Source: Salibacteraceae bacterium (GTDB taxonomy: Bacteria > Bacteroidota > Bacteroidia > Flavobacteriales_G > Salibacteraceae). From it: 6,290 nt of DNA. The notes below the pieces were generated by a model that saw only the letters and a list, made by a program, of their open reading frames with translations, was not told the origin of the DNA and did not search any database. The DNA is taken from assembly GCA_023262195.1 (NCBI GenBank), contig JALRDM010000363.1, positions 1 to 6,290 of the forward strand, in the 5' to 3' direction. A program made the position numbers and the translations under genes. Position 1 is the stretch's first letter. Each line of letters starts with the position of its first letter. Below are positions 1 through 6,290 of the stretch, piece after piece.

Positions 1-567
1 TGCCATAATGAAGAATGTAGGTACCAGTATGACAGCGAGCATTTTTTTAATCGTTACAAAACGCTGCACGCGTTCTGACGAATCCTCTATAATGAGAGTT
101 TTTTGTTTTCCCTGTTTTTGGATTTGGAAAATCAAATAAAATAGAGCGAGGGATGCAACCAAGTCATATGTGAATAATAAATCGCCCTTGATTTCGAACC
201 ATTCGGACGAAAGCTCCAAATCAGATAAGTCTTTGAAGAGTCTTCGGATAATGATGAGAGTAATAATTTCATATTGCTTCACTACATAGGTGGTGAAAGA
301 TTTGGGTAGGTAAAATATTAAGAGATAAACTTCGTAAATCAATATGAATGAAAAGGGCGTATAAGCCGCGGCAATCGGGTTATTAAGTAAAGTGGAATTA
401 GATTCTATTGGGATAATTCCAAACCGAATTAAATAGATACCAATGAGATGCAATAGAAAGCTCACTAGTGCGATGGTCAGGATGGTATTATCCGCACGCT
501 TTCGCACATTTTCAGATAAAAATGTCTGAAATAAATCTTTTACTACAAATGAAAGTAATGTCTTCAC
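1..567 (-). CDS. Multi-pass membrane protein of unknown function (C-terminus beyond window edge)
   Basis: The minus strand is open from a GTG at 567 to the window edge (189 codons, no stop), so the C-terminus is missing. The product begins MKTLLSFVVKDLFQ and shows about four hydrophobic spans: residues ~28-50 (ILTIALVSFLLHLIGIYLI), ~63-87 (containing YTPFSFILIYEVYLLIFYLP), ~136-152 (starting DLVASLALFYLIFQ) and ~176 to the edge. Between spans 2 and 3 is a charged segment with KQYEIITLIIIRRLFKDLSD. The start is well fixed: an in-frame TGA lies five codons upstream, no ATG lies between, and AAAGG precedes the GTG by four bases. I do not recognise a named family, although the YEVYLLIFYLPKS...KQYEII pattern resembles a conserved hypothetical membrane protein I associate with Bacteroidota. 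The helix 2-loop-helix 3 layout could suggest a channel or transporter, but no pore or catalytic motif is visible. It lies 203 bases after the oxidoreductase in the same direction and probably has its own promoter. The reading frame is solid; the function is unknown. Confidence 0.8.
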   Translation of the reverse strand, partial: MKTLLSFVVKDLFQTFLSENVRKRADNTILTIALVSFLLHLIGIYLIRFGIIPIESNSTLLNNPIAAAYTPFSFILIYEVYLLIFYLPKSFTTYVVKQYEIITLIIIRRLFKDLSDLELSSEWFEIKGDLLFTYDLVASLALFYLIFQIQKQGKQKTLIIEDSSERVQRFVTIKKMLAVILVPTFFIMA

Positions 568-770
568 TATGCCTTTAAATCATTGCGACTACTTATATAA
601 CAAGAAAAATCGAAAAAAGATTAGAATTGGTACTTATGATCAGTCTAAGCAAGATTATCCTAGAAATGTTTTATGCTAATTGACAGACAGAAATATTCTA
701 GATTAGAATTGGAAGTTCGCCTTTATTCCTCTTCGATTAGTGCATATCTCTGTATGGTTTTATTGATCTA
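568..770. other. AT-rich intergenic spacer
   Basis: This 203-base gap separates the stop of the oxidoreductase from the GTG start of the membrane protein, both on the minus strand. It is clearly more AT-rich than the genes around it. It should hold the 3' end of the oxidoreductase transcript and the promoter of the membrane protein gene. I found no stable GC-rich hairpin followed by a T run, and no clean match to the Bacteroidota -33/-7 promoter. The only marked structure is a 13-base direct repeat, listed separately. A short plus-strand reading frame starting at 673 runs into the antisense of the oxidoreductase and does not look genuine. Confidence 0.6.
618..712. repeat. Two copies of a 13-base direct repeat (618-630 and 700-712)
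   Basis: The word AGATTAGAATTGG occurs at 618-630 and again at 700-712, identical and in the same orientation, 82 bases apart. It reads CCAATTCTAATCT in the direction of transcription. The second copy overlaps a small inverted repeat, ATTCTA-GAT-TAGAAT (695-709), so it has partial dyad symmetry; the first copy lacks the left arm. The pair lies upstream of the membrane protein gene, at about 50-65 and 130-145 bases before its start codon, which would suit a regulator-binding site. Chance in an AT-rich spacer remains possible, and no regulator is identified. Confidence 0.4.
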
Positions 771-2003
771 TCATGGAAATTTCTCGCTATTTTCCAGGAT
801 ACCTTGTGCTGCTAGTCTACCTGATTCCATAGCTGCGTTTAGCGATCCATTAAATAGGTAGTCTCCTGCAAGGAAAATATTGTCCGCTAATTTACTTTCA
901 CTTGGCTCTGCGGTCATATGCAAGTTTTGTATGTCAGGTAAGGCTTGATCAATTTGAAAGCTTTCGATGTGGGTGACCTGTCTGGCTCCAGTGAACTGCC
1001 TTACTTCCTTGGTAATTCGTTCAACCATTTCTTGATTCGTCTTGCCATCATATTCAAGCGCGGTGACAGACAGTATGTTTTTACCCGATTTATTATCGGT
1101 GTATGCGTACAAGTTATTTGAGAGGTTGCCAGAATCGGCCACGAGCGCAATGGTGTGTTCTGGGATGTTGGTTTTGTCCACTTCGAAATACAAACACAGG
1201 CACGATTTCCATTCGGTTTCTTGATTGCGCATGTTATGAATCAACGCTGAGGCATTACCGGTAATGATGGTGCCACCATGGTCAAACTTTTCGCCAGTTT
1301 TGAGCAGAATCTGATCGTTGGTCACCTCGCTTACTTCAGTGTTGAACCGGAATTCGGTGTTTTTCAATTTGCCTTTTAGTTGAGCACTAATCGCTCCGAT
1401 ACCATCTCGGGGAACGGTGGCATAACCTTCGCCAAACATCTTGTACACAAATTCAAACATGCGGCTAGAGGTGCGTATGTCGGGTTCGAGGAAAATACCT
1501 GCGAAAAATGGCCGGAAAAACCGCTGGATGATTTTATCCGAGAAGCCAAAATTTTCGAGGTATGCATGCGTGGTGGTTTCGGGCGTTTCAAATATTTCTT
1601 CAAGGCTTTTTTGCTTCAATCGATTATTCAATTTCAAGATCTTGAGCTTGTCGCCAATCGAGCCAACATTGGCCAGCAGGGTAGGTAAGAGCACCTTCCA
1701 ATTGCGTAGCGGATCGCCAATTTGATAAGACTGGCCATTGGCATAAATCAGTGCCCCCGATTCGAGCTTTTGCAGCTTCAGCGCATCCATATCGAGGTAT
1801 TGATTTGCCAGCGGATAAGCGCTCAGCAATACTTGAAAACCGAAGTCTAGCGGATAGCCGTTGCGGTGTAGTGTTTTTACTCGTCCACCAACGTCATCGG
1901 CCTGCTCGATGATTATTGGCTTATGCCCAGCTTGCTCCAATTCATAGGCGGCAATGAGTCCGCTTACTCCTGCTCCAATAATGTAAATTGTGTTTTGATT
2001 CAT
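771..2003 (-). CDS. FAD-dependent amine oxidase / desaturase-like oxidoreductase
   Basis: This 410-residue protein belongs to the flavin-containing amine oxidase superfamily (amine oxidases, protoporphyrinogen oxidases, phytoene desaturase-like enzymes). An N-terminal Rossmann FAD site is evident: IIGAGVSGLIAA at residues 8-19 carries GxGxxG (Gly10, 12, 15), Glu33 ends the second strand in the position that binds the FAD ribose, and the family motif VGGRVKT follows at 38-44. The C-terminus has the second FAD-contact motif, IFLAGDYLFNGSLNAAMESG (376-395, with Gly380-Asp381), and a helix against the flavin. The middle (about 50-350) is the variable substrate domain and gives no substrate. There is no signal peptide, so a cytoplasmic or membrane-associated enzyme is expected. 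Length is normal for the family. The ATG at 2003 places the Rossmann strand five residues in, as usual, and no Shine-Dalgarno precedes it. It lies 97 bases after the MBOAT gene behind its own likely promoter. FAD binding is near certain; the reaction is undetermined. Confidence 0.92.
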   Translation of the reverse strand: MNQNTIYIIGAGVSGLIAAYELEQAGHKPIIIEQADDVGGRVKTLHRNGYPLDFGFQVLLSAYPLANQYLDMDALKLQKLESGALIYANGQSYQIGDPLRNWKVLLPTLLANVGSIGDKLKILKLNNRLKQKSLEEIFETPETTTHAYLENFGFSDKIIQRFFRPFFAGIFLEPDIRTSSRMFEFVYKMFGEGYATVPRDGIGAISAQLKGKLKNTEFRFNTEVSEVTNDQILLKTGEKFDHGGTIITGNASALIHNMRNQETEWKSCLCLYFEVDKTNIPEHTIALVADSGNLSNNLYAYTDNKSGKNILSVTALEYDGKTNQEMVERITKEVRQFTGARQVTHIESFQIDQALPDIQNLHMTAEPSESKLADNIFLAGDYLFNGSLNAAMESGRLAAQGILENSEKFP

Positions 2004-2050
2004 GGCAGTTGAGTTGATTGTAAATCACCGTGGATTTGTGGAAAGAGACA

Positions 2051-2081
2051 TAAAAGTAGACCATTGTTTTTTCAATGCAAA
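2051..2081 (-). promoter_or_regulatory. Candidate Bacteroidota-type promoter for the oxidoreductase gene
   Basis: On the minus strand TTTG (2078-2081) is followed after exactly 19 bases by TACTTTTA (2051-2058). The Bacteroidota housekeeping promoter is TTTG at -33 and TAnnTTTG at -7 with about this spacing, so the match is complete at -33 and one base short (final G to A) at -7. Transcription would start near 2045, giving a leader of about 40 bases before the ATG at 2003. A short inverted repeat, CATTG-6-CAATG (2062-2077), fills the spacer between the two boxes. The gap is otherwise too short and too poor in GC hairpins to hold a visible terminator for the upstream genes. Confidence 0.5.
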
Positions 2082-2100
2082 TGATCGCTATCTCAAATCC

Positions 2101-3618
2101 CTAAAACTGAAAATAAATGAACGGCTGCGCTTCGGCACTGAGGCTTTGGTAAATCACCACCACCACGGCAATGCAAATCAGCCCTTGGGCTATCGGGTGG
2201 GCGTGGGCAAACTTGTCACGCCAGCGGTCTTTAAACTCGTTGCTCAGCCAGTGGGTCACAAAGCCCAGCAGCATCACCAACATGGTGTATTTAAAGCCAA
2301 TGATAAAATCGGGAATGATGGTCCAACCCATATTGGTGTACACCTGCTGGAAAAAATGGGTAACGCCAGCCGTGTCGGGCGCGCGAAACCACACCCGCGT
2401 AAACGTGATAAACACGAACGTGAGCCCGATGCGCCCAATGCGCACCGCCCAATGCGTGCTCTTTTCGTAAGGACTAATCTTCTTCCAGCTTTTATAAAAG
2501 AGCAAACCCACGCCATTGATCGCGCCCCAAAGGATAAAATTCCAGCTGGCTCCGTGCCACAAGCCGCCCAGCAGCATGGTGATCATTAAATTGATATTGG
2601 TGCGCACCACCCCGTGTTTGTTTCCGCCAATGGGGATGTAGAGGTAGTCTTTTAGAAACGAGGAGAGTGAGATGTGCCAGCGCCTCCAAAAGTCGCCCAC
2701 GCTCACCGCCTTGTAGGGCGAGTTGAAGTTGCGGCTTAGCCGAAAACCCATCAGCAGCGAGAGGCCAATGGCAATGTCGGTGTAGCCGCTAAAATCTACA
2801 TACACCTGCAGCGAGTAAGCAAAGAGCGCCATGATGTTTTCAAAGCCGGTATAACCCAGCGGGTTGGCAAACACCCGGTCGATAAAGTTCACGGCCATGT
2901 AATCGCCTATGAACATTTTTTTGAAAAGCCCTTTTAAGATCATAAAGAGCGCTAGACCAAACTCGGCATGGGTCAGCAAGCTCTTGTTGTGCAGCTGCGG
3001 GATAAACTCGCTGGCGCGCACAATGGGTCCAGCCACCAACTGCGGGAAAAACGATACGTAAAACCCAAAGTCTAGGATGGATTTCACGGGTTTTAAATTG
3101 CCACGATAGATGTCAACAAGGTAGGTGATGATCTGAAAGGTGAAAAACGAAATGCCCACGGGCAGCAGAATGGCATCCACACGGAAATACTGCTCGTCCA
3201 TCATCAAGTTGCCCATCTCGGCCAGCGGGTTAAATATGCCCAGGTTGGTGCCCACGGCATCGTTTACTACCTCGGTGAAGAAGTATGCGTATTTGAAATA
3301 ACACAGTAAAAAGAGGTGCATCGTAATGCCCGAGATCAGCAGGAATTTTCGCTGCCATTTTTCCTTTGTACCGTGGATCAACGCACCGGTGCTGAACCCA
3401 AACAGGATGGAAAACACGAGCAGGATGAGAAAGAGGCCGCTGGTTTTGTAGTAGAAGAAAAAACTGGCCAGCATCAAGTAGGCGTTGCGCAAGGCGGTTT
3501 TGTTGGCCAGTAAGGCAAAACCCGCAAACACGGCTATGAAAAACACCCAAAAGTCGAGTGCCGTAAAAATCATAGGCTGCTGCTCCGAGAAGAGGAATAT
3601 GTCTTTTATTCGTTCCAA
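2101..3618 (-). CDS. AlgI-type MBOAT membrane O-acyltransferase
   Basis: This multi-pass protein of up to 505 residues is a membrane-bound O-acyltransferase of the AlgI/PatA/DltB branch, which passes acyl groups (usually acetyl) from a cytoplasmic donor across the inner membrane to a periplasmic partner. Diagnostic blocks are LPVGISFFTFQ (152-162), FFPQLVAGPIVRASEF (190-205), VYVDFSGYTDIAIG (272-285), FWRRWHISLSSFLKDYLYIP (310-329) with conserved His315, and LLGGLWHGASWNFILWG (349-365), whose His355 corresponds to the catalytic histidine. It ends in PFIYFQF. Many hydrophobic helices span the rest. Two starts are possible: TTG at 3618, overlapping the upstream SGNH gene by 13 bases without a Shine-Dalgarno, or ATG at 3573 (residue 16) with GGAG nine bases upstream. 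I keep the longer form because its leader (ERIKDIFLFSEQQP) resembles N-termini I recall in Bacteroidota homologues, but the ATG form (490 residues) also fits the AlgI-like 'MxF...F' beginning. The neighbours point to glycan acylation. Family assignment is very secure; the acceptor is unknown. Confidence 0.95.
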   Translation of the reverse strand: MERIKDIFLFSEQQPMIFTALDFWVFFIAVFAGFALLANKTALRNAYLMLASFFFYYKTSGLFLILLVFSILFGFSTGALIHGTKEKWQRKFLLISGITMHLFLLCYFKYAYFFTEVVNDAVGTNLGIFNPLAEMGNLMMDEQYFRVDAILLPVGISFFTFQIITYLVDIYRGNLKPVKSILDFGFYVSFFPQLVAGPIVRASEFIPQLHNKSLLTHAEFGLALFMILKGLFKKMFIGDYMAVNFIDRVFANPLGYTGFENIMALFAYSLQVYVDFSGYTDIAIGLSLLMGFRLSRNFNSPYKAVSVGDFWRRWHISLSSFLKDYLYIPIGGNKHGVVRTNINLMITMLLGGLWHGASWNFILWGAINGVGLLFYKSWKKISPYEKSTHWAVRIGRIGLTFVFITFTRVWFRAPDTAGVTHFFQQVYTNMGWTIIPDFIIGFKYTMLVMLLGFVTHWLSNEFKDRWRDKFAHAHPIAQGLICIAVVVVIYQSLSAEAQPFIYFQF

Positions 3619-4901
3619 ACGGGTTGTTGATCGTTAAACCATTTCAAATAATCTTCGAGCCAAGCGCGATAGAAAACATCGCCTTTCAATCGATAACCGG
3701 CATTGGTGAAATGCACCAAATCGGCTTTCATCATTTCGGCTTCCTCCCAGGTTTGTGCCGAACCCGATCCGCCCATAATGCCATACAAGTCCCACACACG
3801 GGCGTCAAATTCTTCGGCTAGGTCATAAATGATGTAGCGCACCGATCGCAGGTTGTTGTTGTGATATTTTCTGCGCACATAATTATCGTTGGGCACGGTG
3901 AGAATAAAGGCACACTCGGGGTTTGCCCAGCGCATCATGGTGAGAAATTCTCGGAAGTTGTTTCGATAGGTCAAGGAGTCGTAATCGGGATCCGAAGAGT
4001 CATTCGTGCCGATGGACATGATCACCAAATCGGGATCTAGGTATTTGAGTTGCTCTTGAAACAGTTCGCAGCGCTTGAAGGAGACAAACCGTGAACCGTT
4101 CACCCCAATGCTGTGATAGCGAATGCCGGGTTGCTCGTTGTCTGAAATCACTCCATAAAATTGCAATTCATCGGCAATGCTGTCGGGCTTGTGAAACCGA
4201 AGGTTGAAGGAGTCGATGGGTTGGTTAAACACAATGTTGAGGTATCCATCGCGCGTGGTGTCCATGGTATAATCCACCGCCATAAATGGGTCGATCGTCA
4301 GTGCATAGGCGGTGCTGTCGATATTGCTCAGCACCGTTAACGATTTGGTTTTCACCGGGTATGGCGACTGTTTAAAGGTGAATTTCAGGGAAACCGAGTC
4401 GTCCGTAGTGGTGGCCGTGATGCCCGATACGCCCCAAGTGCTTTGATGTTTGTTGTAGGCACTTCGGTGACCTTCCCATTCGCCTGTCCAATCAACATAG
4501 TAGGAGTAAGGTCGATTGGTGCCCGCTGCTTTAAACGGAAATAAAATACCTCTAGCTCCGCGCACGTTGGTGTCTATAGACTGCAACCGCTCGCGCAACA
4601 AATTGCTCCAAATGTCAACCTGAATGTGAGAGCCTCCAAAATGGATGATGTTGAGCGCCCCGCTTTTCGAGCGCAACATCTGATCAAACTGCTGATAATA
4701 GTTTCGAAGAAATACGCTGTTGGTATCGCCCGTGAAATGGTTTTGGCTATAATCAACGTAGGGATGCTTGATGACCATGCTGTCTACCTTGCTGTCGGCT
4801 AGGCTGGTATCTGCTTCAGCGACTTCCTGTGCGCAAGAAAGGTGAGTAACACCGATCATCAAACAGAGGCAAAACAGGCTATGGATTCTGCGATAAACCA
4901 T
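3606..4901 (-). CDS. Exported SGNH/GDSL-fold hydrolase or acyltransferase partner (GGSH variant)
   Basis: A 431-residue protein beginning [20 protein letters not shown], a signal peptide probably cleaved after CAQ (residue ~25). The reading frame extends 27 codons further upstream, but the ATG at 4901 puts the signal peptide at the N-terminus, so I prefer it. SGNH blocks appear in order: block I NIIHFGGSHIQVD with Ser91; a block II-like SIGVNGSR (~264-271); block III VIMSIGTNDSS with Gly298-Asn300; block V DLVHFT with Asp394 and His397. The catalytic Ser-Asp-His and oxyanion residues are therefore kept, although block I reads GGS instead of GDS. About 170 residues between blocks I and II form an inserted, beta-rich-looking region that might bind carbohydrate. 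HLSC before the cleavage site is a poor lipobox, so a soluble periplasmic protein is more likely than a lipoprotein. It overlaps the previous gene by 23 bases and leads directly into the MBOAT gene. By analogy with AlgJ/AlgX and PatB it may transfer the acyl group to a glycan; an esterase role is the alternative. Confidence 0.9.
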   Translation of the reverse strand: MVYRRIHSLFCLCLMIGVTHLSCAQEVAEADTSLADSKVDSMVIKHPYVDYSQNHFTGDTNSVFLRNYYQQFDQMLRSKSGALNIIHFGGSHIQVDIWSNLLRERLQSIDTNVRGARGILFPFKAAGTNRPYSYYVDWTGEWEGHRSAYNKHQSTWGVSGITATTTDDSVSLKFTFKQSPYPVKTKSLTVLSNIDSTAYALTIDPFMAVDYTMDTTRDGYLNIVFNQPIDSFNLRFHKPDSIADELQFYGVISDNEQPGIRYHSIGVNGSRFVSFKRCELFQEQLKYLDPDLVIMSIGTNDSSDPDYDSLTYRNNFREFLTMMRWANPECAFILTVPNDNYVRRKYHNNNLRSVRYIIYDLAEEFDARVWDLYGIMGGSGSAQTWEEAEMMKADLVHFTNAGYRLKGDVFYRAWLEDYLKWFNDQQPVWNE

Positions 4902-6290
4902 CTCTAATTTTTTGGTTGTTGTAGGATTCGTATTCGAGAATGAGTGCTTTGTAAAAGAATTCAGAAATGATACGGGCTCCACGTGGAGTGAAGTGCGTGT
5001 AGTCGGTCACGGCCAAGGCCGGGTCGGCATCTACCCACGAAGGCATGGAGTTTTTACCACCCATCGCTTCATACATATCCCAATAGCCAGCTCCGGCATT
5101 AAATGCGGCTTTTTTGAGGGCATCGCGTACACTCTCTAGCAGCGGATAGGTTTCGTAGTAGTCGTCCACCTTTTGCGACATATCCGATGGGCCAATCACA
5201 ATCACCGATACTCCAGGGGCAGCATTTTTTATCCATTCAATTTCTTTTTGAAATCCATAGCCATATTGCCGCGCATGCTCTTCATCCCGCAAATAGGGCA
5301 TCACATTGCCGCCAAATTGTAAGATGATGAGGGATGTGTTCAACTCTTCGTGCATCATGCCAAACAGCTCGGCATCGGTCTTGCGGAATACGGTGCCCGA
5401 ACTGCCGCGCATGGCAATGTTGTTGACGTAAACCCCATACGGGGCCCCCAGACTTACTCCATAGATCTGCGGACTAATCTTCGATTCAAATTCGAGTCTG
5501 ATATCCTTGAGTTGCTCGTTGAAATCGAGTCGCACCACATTCAGTTTTTTCTTGCCTTTGAGGTATTCGGTGAAGGTGGTATCACGAATAGGGAAGGTGA
5601 AGCGCACAGCATCATACACGGGACCGTAAAAAAGCTTGAATTGCTTGAATTTTTTAGCGTTGTTGAAAATGGATTTACTCACATCAAGGTTTACCCACGC
5701 CTTCTGAATTTCAGCATTTGCCAAGGATGAATCGGTGGGATAAGGCGTGTATGTGGCATAAGATGTCAGTGCGCCATAAAGGTTGTTTTGACCGTCTTCT
5801 CCCGACTTGAAAAACGAAGGATACCACCACCAATTGTCAGAGGTTTCGTGGCGAAGCAGCTTCACTTGGTTGTTGTGCGAGGCAGGCACCATGCCCAGGC
5901 CGTAACCGCCAAAGCGTTTTTGCAAGCGATCACGCACATAGCTCGTAATTCGGTCACCTTCGAGTTGCGAATCACCATAATGAAATACGTGTGTTTGATC
6001 CTTTTTATACTCGGCTTTTTCTAGCGCTTCAAAGAAGCTATAAATCACCTGTGCGTTACCATCTTTAAACTCGATGGGTTGTAAATACTTCTCAGCCGAG
6101 CGCATGCTATCAACGTCCACCCATTTGCGTTGCACGATCAGTTCGGTGGTGGCGTGAGATTTCCCAACCCGGTGGGATTGGCGGCCGGCTTCGACAAGGA
6201 CGGCGTCGCCGTCGGGGGTTTGCTCGCACTGGGATTCGGGTGAGTGCAGTGGTGGACTTACTTCTGTTTGCGCTAGTACATACATGTACC
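4879..6290 (-). CDS. Exported SGNH/GDSL-fold protein, paralogue of the next gene (5' end beyond window edge)
   Basis: The frame is open to the right edge, and the first visible Met (6285) sits inside [11 protein letters not shown], which looks like the end of a signal peptide cleaved after LAQ. The true start is therefore probably outside the window. Numbering from that Met (468 residues), SGNH motifs are block [15 protein letters not shown] with Ser106; block II-like NIAMRGSSG (289-297); block [10 protein letters not shown] with Gly325-Asn327; and block [10 protein letters not shown] with Asp428 and His431. The full catalytic set is present. As in the downstream paralogue, about 180 residues separate blocks I and II, and both end in a similar WDMYEAMGG / WDLYGIMGG segment before block V, so the two arose from a common ancestor and are probably periplasmic. 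Residues ~15-45 are encoded by an unusually GC-rich patch and are unlike the rest of the protein. Position in an overlapping gene set with the MBOAT suggests a role in extracytoplasmic acyl transfer or deacylation; which of the two is not decidable here. Confidence 0.9.
   Translation of the reverse strand, partial: YMYVLAQTEVSPPLHSPESQCEQTPDGDAVLVEAGRQSHRVGKSHATTELIVQRKWVDVDSMRSAEKYLQPIEFKDGNAQVIYSFFEALEKAEYKKDQTHVFHYGDSQLEGDRITSYVRDRLQKRFGGYGLGMVPASHNNQVKLLRHETSDNWWWYPSFFKSGEDGQNNLYGALTSYATYTPYPTDSSLANAEIQKAWVNLDVSKSIFNNAKKFKQFKLFYGPVYDAVRFTFPIRDTTFTEYLKGKKKLNVVRLDFNEQLKDIRLEFESKISPQIYGVSLGAPYGVYVNNIAMRGSSGTVFRKTDAELFGMMHEELNTSLIILQFGGNVMPYLRDEEHARQYGYGFQKEIEWIKNAAPGVSVIVIGPSDMSQKVDDYYETYPLLESVRDALKKAAFNAGAGYWDMYEAMGGKNSMPSWVDADPALAVTDYTHFTPRGARIISEFFYKALILEYESYNNQKIRDGLSQNP
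6171..6240. other. GC-rich in-frame patch with palindrome, possible small insertion
   Basis: Counting bases, 49 of 70 are G or C here (70%), against about 45-46% in the 50-60 bases on either side. The core has a perfect palindrome with a single central base, GACGGCG-T-CGCCGTC (6199-6213). The heptamer TGGGATT occurs at 6173-6179 and 6230-6236, a direct repeat offset by 57 bases, which is exactly 19 codons. The patch lies in the coding sequence of the first SGNH protein, between the signal peptide and the SGNH domain, and stays open in that frame, encoding a hydrophilic segment with [14 protein letters not shown]. This is what a small palindromic element inserted in frame would look like, but a naturally variable linker is also possible. 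Confidence 0.4.

Noticed and set aside
775..800. GGAAA...TTTCC inverted repeat near the stop of the oxidoreductase as a terminator
   Set aside because: The stem is only about five base pairs, AT-rich, lies within the coding sequence and is not followed by a T run.
673..861. 62-codon plus-strand reading frame starting in the intergenic spacer
   Set aside because: Its second half is antisense to the oxidoreductase C-terminal coding sequence, and the composition shows no domain or clear start signal.
2062..2077. CATTG-6-CAATG as an intrinsic terminator of the MBOAT operon
   Set aside because: The stem is five pairs and weak, the A/T run is the loop and no T tract follows on the minus strand; it sits inside the promoter spacer instead.
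2002..2589. 195-codon plus-strand reading frame with a histidine-rich segment
   Set aside because: It is antisense to the 3' part of the MBOAT gene, whose motifs are unmistakable; the His-rich stretch is the complement of Val/Trp codons. No promoter or recognisable domain supports it.
4850..4862. HLSC at the end of the second SGNH signal peptide as a lipoprotein lipobox
   Set aside because: The -3 position is His rather than Leu/Val/Ile and the following CAQ fits ordinary signal peptidase cleavage better. The interval is approximate.
4902..4982. 27-codon N-terminal extension of the second SGNH protein
   Set aside because: It would bury a clear signal peptide inside the protein and enlarge the overlap with the upstream gene to 104 bases; the ATG at 4901 gives a normal exported protein.
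5350..5730. 126-codon plus-strand reading frame
   Set aside because: It lies entirely antisense to the first SGNH gene, with no signal peptide, motif or ribosome binding site.

Overview
The window looks like a stretch of a Bacteroidota chromosome, perhaps from a marine or free-living Cytophagales/Flavobacteriales-type lineage; the rank below phylum is a guess. The reasons are signal peptides ending in '-AQ', few Shine-Dalgarno sequences, a good match to the Bacteroidota promoter (TTTG, then TAnnTTTG), and an MBOAT protein with the C-terminal '-PFIYFQF' ending I associate with this phylum. Everything that looks genuinely coding lies on the minus strand, so the genes are read from high to low coordinates.

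From the right: (1) an SGNH/GDSL-fold exported protein, cut at its 5' end by the window edge (4879-6290); (2) a second, divergent SGNH protein with its own signal peptide (3606-4901, overlapping the first by 23 bases); (3) an AlgI-type MBOAT membrane acyltransferase (2101-3618, overlapping the second by 13 bases, or starting 32 bases after it if an internal ATG is used). The overlaps indicate one transcript. Membrane MBOAT plus exported SGNH partners is the layout of known extracytoplasmic O-acylation systems (AlgI/J/X for alginate, PatA/PatB for peptidoglycan, DltB/DltD for teichoic acid). My inference is that the three proteins move an acyl group, probably acetyl, across the inner membrane and place it on an envelope or secreted glycan. 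The acceptor cannot be read from this window.

After a 97-base gap holding a strong promoter candidate comes (4) a FAD-dependent amine-oxidase/desaturase-like oxidoreductase (771-2003), probably transcribed separately and with no evident link to acylation. A 203-base AT-rich spacer containing a 13-base direct repeat separates it from (5) a small multi-pass membrane protein of unknown function (1-567), which starts with GTG and runs off the left edge.

The most unusual local feature is a roughly 70-base, about 70% GC patch with a perfect 15-base palindrome and 7-base direct repeats 57 bases apart. It lies in frame just after the signal peptide of the first SGNH protein and may be an inserted element. 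I saw no tRNA, rRNA, CRISPR array, insertion sequence or convincing intrinsic terminator.
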